Position numbers and translations under genes: made by a program. Below, piece by piece: positions 9,198 to 18,180 of a stretch of DNA of 56,031 nt. The stretch lies in NCBI GenBank assembly GCA_031267825.1, contig JAIRYJ010000015.1, positions 73,487 through 129,517 of the forward strand. Reading direction: 5' to 3'. The number at the start of each line of letters is the position of its first letter. Position 1 is the first letter of the stretch. The notes below the pieces were generated by a model. That model was not told where the DNA came from. It searched no databases and saw nothing but the letters and a program-made list of their open reading frames with translations. The stretch is from Bifidobacteriaceae bacterium (GTDB lineage: Bacteria > Actinomycetota > Actinomycetes > Actinomycetales > WQXJ01).

Positions 9198-10169
9198 ATG
9201 ACCACGCCAAACGCCCGGCCGCGCTACGCCTATTTGGGGCCGGCCGGCACGTTCACGCAGGAGGCGTTACTTCAAATCGTCTCGCCTGAAACCGCTGACC
9301 TGCTACCTCAAGCTGATGTCATTAGTGCGATTGAAGCTGTTCGGGAAGGCAGTGCTGACTACGCCGCTGTAGCGATCGAAAACTCAGTCGAAGGCGGTGT
9401 CACGGCCGTGCTCGACACCTTGGCCGAAGGCGAGCCACTGGTTATCACTAGGGAAACGCTGGTCCCGGTTTCCTTCAGTTTGGCCAGTCTGCCAGGCGAA
9501 ACACTTGACACGGTGAAACGGATCGGCGCCCACCCGCACGCTTGGGCGCAATGTCGGCAATGGCTCCGGCGGCACCTGCCCGCTGCGGCCCATTCAGTCA
9601 CCAATTCCAACACCGCGGCCGCCCAGTTGATGGCCCGGGTGTTGGACGGGCAGTTGGCCAGCGATCTGCTGGACTTTGATGCCGCGCTAGTTCCCCCGGC
9701 CGCTGTGGCCCACTACGGTCTAACCGTCCTGGCCAGTGGTGTGGCCGACAACCTGGCGGCCGTGACGCGGTTTGTGCTGATTGAACGGCCTGGTTTAGTG
9801 CCCGCACCGACCGGCGCGGACAAAACCACCCTGGTAATCGCCTTGCCTGATGAACGCTCCGGCGCACTATTGGAATTGCTTGAACAGTTCTCCACCCGTG
9901 GCATCAACCTAACGCGGATCGAATCACGGCCGTCAGGTGACGCCTTAGGCCGTTACCTTTTCTCACTTGACGCTGAAGCTCACGTCTCAGAGCCGCGCAT
10001 GGCTGAAGCTCTGGTCGGATTGCACCGCTTCTCACCCCGGGTGCGCTACCTCGGTTCATATCCGAAAGCTGATTATGTGCCATCGAAAGTCCGTCCCGGC
10101 ACGACGGCAGCCGATTATTCCCGAGCCCAGACCTGGGTTGACCAGATCCAGCGCGGCCAGGCTGTTTGA
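9198..10169 (+). CDS. pheA: Prephenate dehydratase
   Basis: Converts prephenate to phenylpyruvate in phenylalanine synthesis, with allosteric control by amino acids. I use the ATG at 9198 (TGGAG 6 nt upstream; the protein then opens RYAYLGPAGTFTQEAL). The upstream in-frame codons lack family similarity. The catalytic domain includes VAIENSVEGGV, SNTAAAQLM and the catalytic Thr of VTRFVLI. A C-terminal ACT domain begins at TTLVIALP and carries the Phe-binding ESRPS motif. 323 residues is normal for the monofunctional enzyme with no chorismate mutase domain. It converges with the lipid kinase gene. Confidence 0.95.
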   Translation: MTTPNARPRYAYLGPAGTFTQEALLQIVSPETADLLPQADVISAIEAVREGSADYAAVAIENSVEGGVTAVLDTLAEGEPLVITRETLVPVSFSLASLPGETLDTVKRIGAHPHAWAQCRQWLRRHLPAAAHSVTNSNTAAAQLMARVLDGQLASDLLDFDAALVPPAAVAHYGLTVLASGVADNLAAVTRFVLIERPGLVPAPTGADKTTLVIALPDERSGALLELLEQFSTRGINLTRIESRPSGDALGRYLFSLDAEAHVSEPRMAEALVGLHRFSPRVRYLGSYPKADYVPSKVRPGTTAADYSRAQTWVDQIQRGQAV

Positions 10170-10229
10170 TTCAACCCATCAAGCCCGGCCATCTGAGCAT
10201 CACAGCCGATCAAGCCCAGAATCACCAAG

Positions 10230-11327
10230 TCAATCAGCCACTCTGACCGACAAAGCCAGATGCTCCAGCGAAACCCGCAAACTGGCGGCCTGGCCAACAA
10301 GTTCACCATCAATTTGGATCAACTGGTCAGCCTCACAACGCACCTCAAAAGCCTCCGCCTGGCGGTAAACCAGACGGCCCGATGCCCACGCAGGCGACCA
10401 GCGCAAACCAACCGAGTGCAACCCGACCTGGGCTGCCACAGCGGCCCAACCAACCAGGCCATGCCTGGTCTCAGCGGTCACCAAGTCCAGCAAACCGTCA
10501 GCCAGATCCGCATCCGGAACTAGCCGTAATCCGGCCGGCAGCAAACCACAATTACCGAACATAACTGAACGGGCCGAAACTCGTCTTGGGACGGCATCGT
10601 CCTCGGCCGGATCCTCCGCCACTGTCAAACTAATCGCTTTATCGGACAGATGGTTGAAACCGGAAATGAAATAGGCCGGCCAACCCAGCCGCCGTTTTAG
10701 GGCCACGTCAGCGCTGCTAACCATCGCCGCATCAAAACCAAGACCAGAGATGACCAGAAAAGCCTCATTGTCGAGCACGGTCTGCCCAGACAAGTCATGG
10801 GCTGTCAGCCGACCGACATCAATCACGCGACGCCGACCCGTGAAAGCCACCTCAAGCGCTTCGCGGCTAGCGGCCAACGGCAGGTTCAGATTCCGGGCCA
10901 GTAGGTTGGCTGTGCCCATCGGCACAACACCCATCGGCACACCAAGTTCCACCAGCCCGGCCGCCACTGCCCGGACTGTGCCATCACCACCGGCCGCCAC
11001 CACCGTCGATACACCGGTTTGACGGGCCGCCTCAGCGGCCTGGGCGGTGCCAGGCGAGCGCCGGGTTGTTTCCAGCCAAAGCGGCTCGCCCAAGCCGAGT
11101 TCGTCACACAGGACATAGGCTGACAGTTTCAGATCGGCGTAGCCGCTCTTAGTTGGGTTAGCCACAAAAGCGGCCCGCTCAAGCCGTCCCGAGTCGCGCC
11201 GGAATTGGGCGGCCCGCGCTAGGGTGCGTTGGGTGCGGCGCAATTTGGCCGATGCCGTCACCGCGGCGATACCACCGCCGAGGCCTACCAGCCCTCCTGC
11301 GGCCGCTAACAAGTCCGGCCAGTCCAT
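10230..11327 (-). CDS. Diacylglycerol kinase-like lipid kinase
   Basis: Probably phosphorylates diacylglycerol or a related lipid at the membrane (DagK/YegS-type fold). An N-terminal hydrophobic segment (residues about 5-25) is a membrane anchor. The catalytic core has the nucleotide-binding GGDGT in VVAAGGDGTVRAVAAG, then GVVPMGTANLLARNL. The C-terminal beta-sandwich includes MFGNCGLLPAGLRLVPDADLADGLLD, typical of the family. The ATG at 11327 is preceded directly by GGAAG. A TTG at 11357 is an alternative. Neighbouring pheA, serS and HAD genes match a conserved actinobacterial order, interrupted here by the 13-kb carbohydrate island. Confidence 0.9.
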   Translation of the reverse strand: MDWPDLLAAAGGLVGLGGGIAAVTASAKLRRTQRTLARAAQFRRDSGRLERAAFVANPTKSGYADLKLSAYVLCDELGLGEPLWLETTRRSPGTAQAAEAARQTGVSTVVAAGGDGTVRAVAAGLVELGVPMGVVPMGTANLLARNLNLPLAASREALEVAFTGRRRVIDVGRLTAHDLSGQTVLDNEAFLVISGLGFDAAMVSSADVALKRRLGWPAYFISGFNHLSDKAISLTVAEDPAEDDAVPRRVSARSVMFGNCGLLPAGLRLVPDADLADGLLDLVTAETRHGLVGWAAVAAQVGLHSVGLRWSPAWASGRLVYRQAEAFEVRCEADQLIQIDGELVGQAASLRVSLEHLALSVRVAD

Positions 11328-11498
11328 CTTCCAATTGTGCCCACATTGACCCAGCAAGTCAGCCCCCCCGGCCGGGATACCTTACCGACCGGGAGGTGGG
11401 GTGCGAAGAACATGGACCGACCCGCCCAGGTGGAGCCGACTGGCTGGCTGACTGGACGGGTGGCCGCTTTAGGGTTGTGTTTTCGTGGGTTGGCTGGT

Positions 11499-11921
11499 TC
11501 AGCCGTCTTCAGGTAGTTCCTCAGTCATCTTGCCGTCTTGATCCATCCGCCAAGTCTTGCCGGTGTCAGCTGAAACGGCTGTCACATGAAAGTCTTTACC
11601 GTCTTTGATCTGGATCGTCATGGTGTACTTGGTGACCGCCTCCGAAGGGTAATACGGCATGACCCACAGGTTGTACTTCTGGGTTGGATGGTCAACATCT
11701 GAGGCCAGCATGATCTGTTCCATCCCCGGTTCAACTTCAAGTTGATCGTTGATGATTTTGACGCCCTCTTGCATGTCGGCGATGAACGCGGCTGACTCTT
11801 GGACGTCGGCCGACGTGTCGTCACCACCGCTGGTACCGCCGTCACCACAAGCTCCCAGGCTGAGCGCCATCGCCAAGGCGATAACACTCAGGGCACTGGC
11901 CCGCACGGTCCTCTTCATCAT
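11499..11921 (-). CDS. Small secreted lipoprotein
   Basis: A 140-residue lipoprotein of unknown function. The paired ATGs at 11921/11918 follow an AAAGGAG site 8 nt upstream. The signal peptide MMKRTVRASALSV continues to the lipobox SLGAC, then an acidic Gly/Ser linker. The mature part (about 40-140) looks like a compact alpha/beta domain, with PGMEQIMLASD, an aromatic NLWVMPYYPSEAV stretch and alternating strands near the C-terminus. It lies about 230 bp downstream of the GH3 lipoprotein gene on the same strand and could share its transcript. I do not recognise the family. Confidence 0.8.
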   Translation of the reverse strand: MMKRTVRASALSVIALAMALSLGACGDGGTSGGDDTSADVQESAAFIADMQEGVKIINDQLEVEPGMEQIMLASDVDHPTQKYNLWVMPYYPSEAVTKYTMTIQIKDGKDFHVTAVSADTGKTWRMDQDGKMTEELPEDG

Positions 11922-12147
11922 GGTTGCTCCTTTGCTGTAGCTGTCGCTATTTTCCGTGTTTCCGCTGGCCACGCTGTCGCGTGAGGCGCCCGGGTGGCCG
12001 GATGGCCGGATGGGCCGATGGGCCGCCCAAAGGCCCGCGCCACCGTGACCATAAACCACAGTCCCTGGTTCGCTGCTCACGGCAACCGGGCATCGCTCAA
12101 GGGTCCGGCCTTGAGCGGTGCCCGGTCACTCCTACCCGGGCGGATTA

Positions 12148-14535
12148 TTACTGGATTGGGCTGCCTTGACAGGTCAGGCCGAAGCCATACTGATAGACGT
12201 TCCCGGTCGAATCGGTGTAAGACTCAACGTCTTTCTCCAAGTCCTCGAAGCTGCCCTCAACCGCGTCCATGCTGGCTGGCAAGCCAATTGGCAGGCGGCC
12301 AGACGAATCAGCGATACCTAGCGCCACATCCAACAAGGTGCGGTCGGTGACACTGAAACCAAGCAGGATAGCGTCCGAGTCGGCCTCAAACTCGGTTGGC
12401 ACAAACATGCTGCCCGCGATCTTGACCACGGTGATGATCGGAATGTCACGCCCAGAAGCTTCAACCGCGGCCACAGCCCGTTCGAAAGCGTCCAGGTCGG
12501 CCGCGTTCCAAGTCTCAGCCGTGTTGCCGTAGTAGGACCGGTTTTCCTTCGAACCGTCAGGTAGCCGGTCACCGGCGATCGACGTCCGGCGGACGTTCGG
12601 GCCGTCAGCCGTGTACGGGCGGTACTGCAACGAGATCGGCAGGAAGGTCCTTGAACCGTCCTCGTTGATGATTATTTGATGCCCGATCGGATCAAATCCG
12701 CCGTTCTGTGGGCTCTTCATACCGACAATCACCAGGTCGACATCGGACAAATCAGGCGCCGTGTACTGTGTCACGCGCTCGTCGCCGTCCAACGCCGCCT
12801 CGTCAGTCACAACCTCAGCGAAATACTGTTCAGCGACTTCCAAGTTGACTGTGGCGTACTCGGTGTAGTTGTCACCGTGAGCCTCATAGGAGCGCGGAAT
12901 GTAGACCTTCATGCCGGCGTAGTCACTGGCGGCGGCACCACATGTGATGGCGTCATCGTCCTTAATCCGGACAACTGACTTGTGTTGGGCGTCCTGGCCG
13001 GCCGTGGTGGCTTCATCGTTGCCGACAACCGCTTTGGAAGCTTCCAAATCGGTGAACGGATTGTCATACAAGCCAACGGCGAAGAAGTTCGTCAACACCC
13101 GGCTGCCGGTCTGAGCCCAACGGGCCGGAGCGTCAACCTCAACTTCACCAGCGGTATAAGCCTTCTCCCAAAGGTCGTAAGCCGCCCTGACCGGTGCCAC
13201 ATCAGTGTTACCGCCGAACTGGTCAACACCAGCTTTGAGGATTTCGAAGTGGCGTTCTTCAACTGTCAGATCGCCTGCTCCCCAGGCAGTGCCCCAAGGC
13301 GTTTCGGAACCATCTTCGATTGAGCGGGTAACTTGCCAGTCGGTCACCATCACGCCGTCAAAGTTGTTGGCCGCCCGGGCGATGTCGATCCGCACCTTGT
13401 CATAGGCGCTGCCCCTCAAGTTGCCGTAATAAGGGTCGCCGTTGGCGTCTGTCACAATCGGGTAGGACGGCATGATCCCACCTGCCCCGGCCGCGATGGC
13501 GGCGGCGAAGACGCTCTCATGAGCCGCCCCGTTATCGCCCGGCATGACGGCGTATTCGCCAGCCAAAGCCGACGATCTGCGCCCACCTTCACCGGCGGCA
13601 TCGATCGGGAAATGCTTAATCACTGTGGTGACCGAACCCGGTCCCCAACCTAACGCCGCACCATCCTCACCATAGGTGGTTTGGAAGCCGGTGACATAGT
13701 TAGCGGCGAACTGTTGCGACATGGCCGGATCCTCACCAAAGGTTCCGTTAATGCGGGACCATCTGGGATCGGAAGCCAAGTCAATTTGCGGGCTGAGCGT
13801 GTTGGTCAGACCAAGCGCCCGGTATTCGGCCGAAGCGTACTGGCCAAACTGAAGGGCCAGTTCAGGGTCAAAAGTCGCCGCCAAACCCAAATTGGATGGC
13901 CATTGCGAGACCGTTCCAACCGCCCGTGAGAAGGAGTCAACGGCATCATGGCGCGGATCGGACGAGAAGTTGACCGGCACATAAGGGGTCTCACCGGTCG
14001 CCAAGGTCTCAACATAGGCCTGCAACTGGTTGGTCCAGGTGACCACCGGTTCAACCTCGTTGCCTCCGCCGAACAAGATATTGCGCAGATAAGACTGGCC
14101 GAGATACTCCTTCTGGGCGTCCGTCAGGCCGTCTGTCGGGGACCGTTCAGCGCTGGAGAACAACATCAGACCAGAGATCTGGTCAGTCGCTAGCCGCGGC
14201 GCCAGGTCAGCGCCCCGCTCCTGAGGTGTTTTACGCCAGTCTTCCCAGGCGTCCAGATCGCCGTTGCCGTTCATGTCTTTAAAGGCGTAGGTGAAACCGT
14301 CTTGTTTTTCTTCGATTAGTTTGATGCCGGACTCAGAGCCGTAAGCCAGAGTGGTACCACCGTTCGGGTTGTTTACAACCGTGAATGTGGTGGTGCCATC
14401 GGTCACCTCCTGTGTGGTGTATTTGGCGGCGTCATCGCCGTCGCTGCCTGGTGTGTCCCCGTTGGTGCAGCCGGCCGCCACTAAGCCAACGGCGCAGGTC
14501 AGCACAAGAATCGTCTTGACAGATCTAGTTCTCAT
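12148..14535 (-). CDS. Secreted GH3 beta-glucosidase-like lipoprotein
   Basis: Glycoside hydrolase family 3 enzyme on the outer membrane face, probably releasing glucose or another sugar from oligosaccharides. The ATG has GGAGGG 7 nt upstream. The lipobox is LVAAGC at residues about 18-23. A Ca-loop-like stretch DMNGNGDLDAWEDW precedes the TIM-barrel domain, which has the VIKHFP signature and the nucleophile Asp399 in DGVMVTDWQ. The second (alpha/beta sandwich) domain runs from about 560 to the end and includes DLVIVGMKSPQ and LPIGLPAS. No fibronectin-III domain follows, giving 795 residues. It is divergent from the other two GH3 genes across a 650-bp gap. Confidence 0.9.
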   Translation of the reverse strand: MRTRSVKTILVLTCAVGLVAAGCTNGDTPGSDGDDAAKYTTQEVTDGTTTFTVVNNPNGGTTLAYGSESGIKLIEEKQDGFTYAFKDMNGNGDLDAWEDWRKTPQERGADLAPRLATDQISGLMLFSSAERSPTDGLTDAQKEYLGQSYLRNILFGGGNEVEPVVTWTNQLQAYVETLATGETPYVPVNFSSDPRHDAVDSFSRAVGTVSQWPSNLGLAATFDPELALQFGQYASAEYRALGLTNTLSPQIDLASDPRWSRINGTFGEDPAMSQQFAANYVTGFQTTYGEDGAALGWGPGSVTTVIKHFPIDAAGEGGRRSSALAGEYAVMPGDNGAAHESVFAAAIAAGAGGIMPSYPIVTDANGDPYYGNLRGSAYDKVRIDIARAANNFDGVMVTDWQVTRSIEDGSETPWGTAWGAGDLTVEERHFEILKAGVDQFGGNTDVAPVRAAYDLWEKAYTAGEVEVDAPARWAQTGSRVLTNFFAVGLYDNPFTDLEASKAVVGNDEATTAGQDAQHKSVVRIKDDDAITCGAAASDYAGMKVYIPRSYEAHGDNYTEYATVNLEVAEQYFAEVVTDEAALDGDERVTQYTAPDLSDVDLVIVGMKSPQNGGFDPIGHQIIINEDGSRTFLPISLQYRPYTADGPNVRRTSIAGDRLPDGSKENRSYYGNTAETWNAADLDAFERAVAAVEASGRDIPIITVVKIAGSMFVPTEFEADSDAILLGFSVTDRTLLDVALGIADSSGRLPIGLPASMDAVEGSFEDLEKDVESYTDSTGNVYQYGFGLTCQGSPIQ

Positions 14536-15183
14536 TAGTAATCCCTCCGTGGTTGGGCGGCCTGCCCCCGGGATCCGGGGGAAGACCGCGCCTTCGGTTT
14601 TCGCACGCCGTGCCCACCGATCTACCCGACAGGGCACTCAGTTCATGGTGAAACACCACGGCCTTCGTGCCCCCAGCTAGCACCTGCGACCGGTCCTCAG
14701 CTAGCCGCCCTAGGGCGGCCGTTGAGGACGCGGACAGACTGCGCTGCACGGGGAGCTGCGACGCTGATGGTGGCCAACCGCGCGGTCCCCACGTTAGCTA
14801 GCACCCAAAAGGTCAGGCCGGATGGAGCAAGTTTCGTCAGATTTAGGACACAATCGGTCGCGGCCTGGGGTGGCCTGGTGGATCGTAGGTCAGTCCAGGT
14901 CGGCGCTGGTTAGGTGCTGGTTCGGTAATGGGTAGGCGCTGGCTCGGTGTTGACCGATCTGATGGCTTTCTTGCCTGCCCGGCGGCCGGTGCAGTCCGTG
15001 GCGTCAAACCGACCGAAAGTGCTCTGGCCGACCTAGCTGCCGGACGCGCTCCTAGACTGACGCAGGATGGCGCTGATGACACCCGGATGGCGCGGCGGCA
15101 CCGGGCCTGTGATGGCCAGCCCAAAGCACAGCACGGCAAAGCACGGCACAACACGGTGAGAAAAACGAGAGGGTTAGGGCACA
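14536..15183. other. Long divergent regulatory region between GH3 genes
   Basis: 648 bp without a supportable gene. It holds a 7-bp perfect hairpin CCCCCGG-GAT-CCGGGGG at 14565-14581 in the 5' leader of the leftward GH3 gene; a second hairpin-like stretch near 14644-14662 (CATGGTG-AAA-CACCACG); and a short GCAC-rich repeat cluster at about 15125-15155 just before the rightward start. Its length and position suggest a shared control region for both GH3 transcription units. I could not identify an operator family. Confidence 0.5.
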
Positions 15184-18180
15184 GTGGCGAACGCGGAAGA
15201 CACAGCGCAAGACACAACGGACGAGGCTCCGAACCGCCCAAAGCGGCCAGGCCGACCAATCTCCAACCGAAAGTTCCTTGGCATCTGGATCCCGCTGCTG
15301 GCCTTCGCGGCCATCCTGGTGACGGTTCTGAACTTGGCCTTGATTACAGCCGGCGGCTGGGTCGCGTCACAACTCGGTTCAGGCACCTACTCCATCACTA
15401 ATCCAGCGGCTGCGGCCGATTGGGACACCACCTACTACAAGACCGACTTCACTTCGGCTGAAGAAGCCGATCAGGCCGCTCGCCGCCTGATCGCTGAGAT
15501 TGGCGGCGAAGGCATGGTCCTGGCCAAGAACACAGCCGCCGCCCTGCCGCTCAACCCTGGCGCTAAAGTCACCATGCTTGGCCGGGCCGCCGCCGACCCG
15601 GTTTACGGCGGTTCAGGCTCTGGTTCGATTACCGTCACTGAAGCTGTCACCCCACGCCAAAGCTTGGAAATGGCCGGTTTTGAAGTCAATCAGGCCGCTT
15701 TTGAAGCCATCGCCGCTTTCGCTGATGCTAACCCGCGTGGCTATATCGAAATGGACAAACCGGCCGCCTCAACCTATGAGATCGGCGAGGCACCGGTTTC
15801 CTTCTACCAAGATGTGGCCGCCTCATTCGCCGCTTACAGCGATGCGGCCTTAGTCTTCATTGGTCGGCCAGGTGGCGAAGGCGGCGACCTGACTAAAGAC
15901 ATGGCGCAGTGGGACGCTAACTACCAACCAGGCCAGCATCAGCTAGAACTGAACCAAGACGAACTAGATCTGATTGATTTGGCGGCCGATAACTTTTCCA
16001 CAGTGGTTGTCATCGTCAACGCCTCAACCAGCCTGGAGTTAGGCCCGGTCCAGGATCACCCTGGGGTCAGTGCGGTCATTCTGGCCGGATCGCCTGGGCT
16101 GACTGGTTTTGACGGGTTGGGCCGCGTGCTGTCCGGCTCCTGGAACCCGTCAGGCCGGACCGTTGACACTTGGGCGGCCGATTTCACGGCCGACCCGTCG
16201 TTCGCTAATTTTGGCGGCTTCATTTACAGCGACCTTGAGGTCTCATATCCGGCTTCAGCTCTTGAAGCGATCGCCTCGAACGCTGAAACCACCACTGAAG
16301 CGGCCTTCGTCAATTACGCCGAGGGTATCTACACCGGCTACCGCTATTACGAAACGGCCGCGGCCGAGGGTTTGATCGATTACGGCACGGCGGTTGTCTA
16401 CCCGTTCGGTTTTGGTTTGAGTTACACGAGTTTTGAGTGGCGCTTGGATGGCTGGGAGTCTGGTGCGCCAAATGAGAGTATCGCCGCTACGGTGACGGTC
16501 AGTAACACTGGACAGGTGGCGGGTAAAGAGGTCGTTGAGTTGTATTTCAGCCCGCCGTACCAGCCCGGCGGAATTGAGAAGGCCGATGCTGTCCTAGCGG
16601 CTTTCGCTAAGACCGATGTGATCGCGCCAGGCGATTCGCAGACGGTCCGCCTTGAGTTCGCGGTCCAGGACATGGCGTCATATGACCACCGCGAAGCCCG
16701 CGCCTACGTGCTTGAGGCTGGTGATTATGTGGTGTCGCTCCGGACCGACTCTCATCACTTGGCTGGACTGGTTGAACCGTTGATTTACACCGTGCCGAGC
16801 ACGTTGGTTTACGGTCCGGACAATCCTCGGAGCGGTGATCTGATCGCCGCCACCAACCAGTTCGATGACCTGAACCAGCGATTCAGTACCACCAAGACGG
16901 CCGGTCAGATCCTTGAGTTCAGCCGGGCTGATTTCGCTGGGACCTTCCCGGCCGCGCCTAGTGAAGACCTTTACCAGGCCGGGGTGGAGGTTGTGGCTGG
17001 ATTCGCCGCCTGGGATCAGGCGGCCGCCGCCGCCCAGTTCACTGGGCCGTCTCCTGTAACTGGTCAGCCGACCAGTCTGTCTTTGATGGATTTGCGTGGC
17101 TTGGCTAAAGATGACCCGAAGTGGCAGGAGTTGCTTGATTCGCTCAGTTTGGATGACATGTCCAACATGCTGTTGAACGGCGCTTACCAGACCCTGGCGG
17201 TAGCCTCAATCGGTAAACCGAGCACAGTTGAAACCGATGGGCCAGCCGGTTTCAGTTCCTTCATCAACGCTGACATCAACGGTTTGGCCTATCCTTCGGC
17301 TTACTCGCTGGCCCAAACCTGGAATACTGATTCGCTTCACCAGATGGGTGCCGCCTTAGGCAATGAGGCGCTGTTCAAAGGCATTAACGGCTGGTACGCC
17401 CCAGCGATGAATATTCACCGGTCGCCTTTCGGTGGCCGGAACTTTGAGTACTACTCCGAAGACCCGTTGTTGTCTGGCCAGATGGCCGCGGCTGTGGCTA
17501 ATGGGGCGGCCACTAAAGGTCTTTACACCTTTTTCAAGCATTTCGCTTTGAATGAGCAAGAAGCTAACCGGGTCAACAACGGGGTCGCCACTTGGGCGAC
17601 TGAACAAGCCGTCCGGGAAGTCTATTTGAGGCCTTTTGAGATCGCCGTCAAGGGAGTCACGATGGAGGTGCCTTACATTTTGGACGCCGCTGGCTCGGTT
17701 ACCACCGCCCAGATTGGGGCGACCGCGATCATGAGTTCGTTCAACCGGATAGGGGCTGTCTGGGCCGGCGGATCGGCTGCCTTGATGACTAATGTGTTGC
17801 GTCACGAATGGGGGTTTGAGGGTTTCGCGGTGTCAGATTTCAACATCTACCGCTACATGGATCCGAATCAGTCAATCTGGGCTGGCACTGATCTGACGTT
17901 GACGTTCGCCCCGTCCAAGTCCTTCAGTGACACAACATCCGGTGCGGCTCTGAATGACATCCGCCGGGCGACTCACAACATTTTGTTTACGGTTGTGAAC
18001 TCGAACGCGATGAACCACATGGCACCTGGCGCCGAGATCAATTACACGCCCCCGACCTGGGTTTATGTACAGATTCTGGGGTCGGTTGGGGTTGGTTTGA
18101 TAATCTTGGGCGGTACCGTCTGGGTGGTCCGCCGGGTCAGGCGCCAGAGCCGGGCAGCGGCCGACGGAGCAAAGCTGTGA
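15184..18180 (+). CDS. Membrane-anchored, domain-permuted GH3 beta-glucosidase
   Basis: GH3 enzyme with reversed domain order and a membrane helix at each end. A cytoplasmic N-terminus (1-29) leads into a transmembrane helix (about 31-55). Next comes the domain that is normally C-terminal (GMVLAKNTAAALPL, GGSGSGSITV; about 95-400), then a fibronectin-III-like domain whose lead-in is PFGFGLSYTSFEW. The TIM barrel is last (about 630-930), with NIHRSPFGGRNFEYYSEDPLLSG, FFKHFALNEQE and nucleophile Asp885 in GFAVSDFN. A second helix (about 957-981) and a basic tail follow. Permuted GH3 enzymes are known (some Butyrivibrio and Ruminococcus enzymes), and the double anchor is less usual. The start is GTG with AGGG 7 nt upstream. 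The stop overlaps the next gene by 4 bp. Confidence 0.9.
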   Translation: MANAEDTAQDTTDEAPNRPKRPGRPISNRKFLGIWIPLLAFAAILVTVLNLALITAGGWVASQLGSGTYSITNPAAAADWDTTYYKTDFTSAEEADQAARRLIAEIGGEGMVLAKNTAAALPLNPGAKVTMLGRAAADPVYGGSGSGSITVTEAVTPRQSLEMAGFEVNQAAFEAIAAFADANPRGYIEMDKPAASTYEIGEAPVSFYQDVAASFAAYSDAALVFIGRPGGEGGDLTKDMAQWDANYQPGQHQLELNQDELDLIDLAADNFSTVVVIVNASTSLELGPVQDHPGVSAVILAGSPGLTGFDGLGRVLSGSWNPSGRTVDTWAADFTADPSFANFGGFIYSDLEVSYPASALEAIASNAETTTEAAFVNYAEGIYTGYRYYETAAAEGLIDYGTAVVYPFGFGLSYTSFEWRLDGWESGAPNESIAATVTVSNTGQVAGKEVVELYFSPPYQPGGIEKADAVLAAFAKTDVIAPGDSQTVRLEFAVQDMASYDHREARAYVLEAGDYVVSLRTDSHHLAGLVEPLIYTVPSTLVYGPDNPRSGDLIAATNQFDDLNQRFSTTKTAGQILEFSRADFAGTFPAAPSEDLYQAGVEVVAGFAAWDQAAAAAQFTGPSPVTGQPTSLSLMDLRGLAKDDPKWQELLDSLSLDDMSNMLLNGAYQTLAVASIGKPSTVETDGPAGFSSFINADINGLAYPSAYSLAQTWNTDSLHQMGAALGNEALFKGINGWYAPAMNIHRSPFGGRNFEYYSEDPLLSGQMAAAVANGAATKGLYTFFKHFALNEQEANRVNNGVATWATEQAVREVYLRPFEIAVKGVTMEVPYILDAAGSVTTAQIGATAIMSSFNRIGAVWAGGSAALMTNVLRHEWGFEGFAVSDFNIYRYMDPNQSIWAGTDLTLTFAPSKSFSDTTSGAALNDIRRATHNILFTVVNSNAMNHMAPGAEINYTPPTWVYVQILGSVGVGLIILGGTVWVVRRVRRQSRAAADGAKL

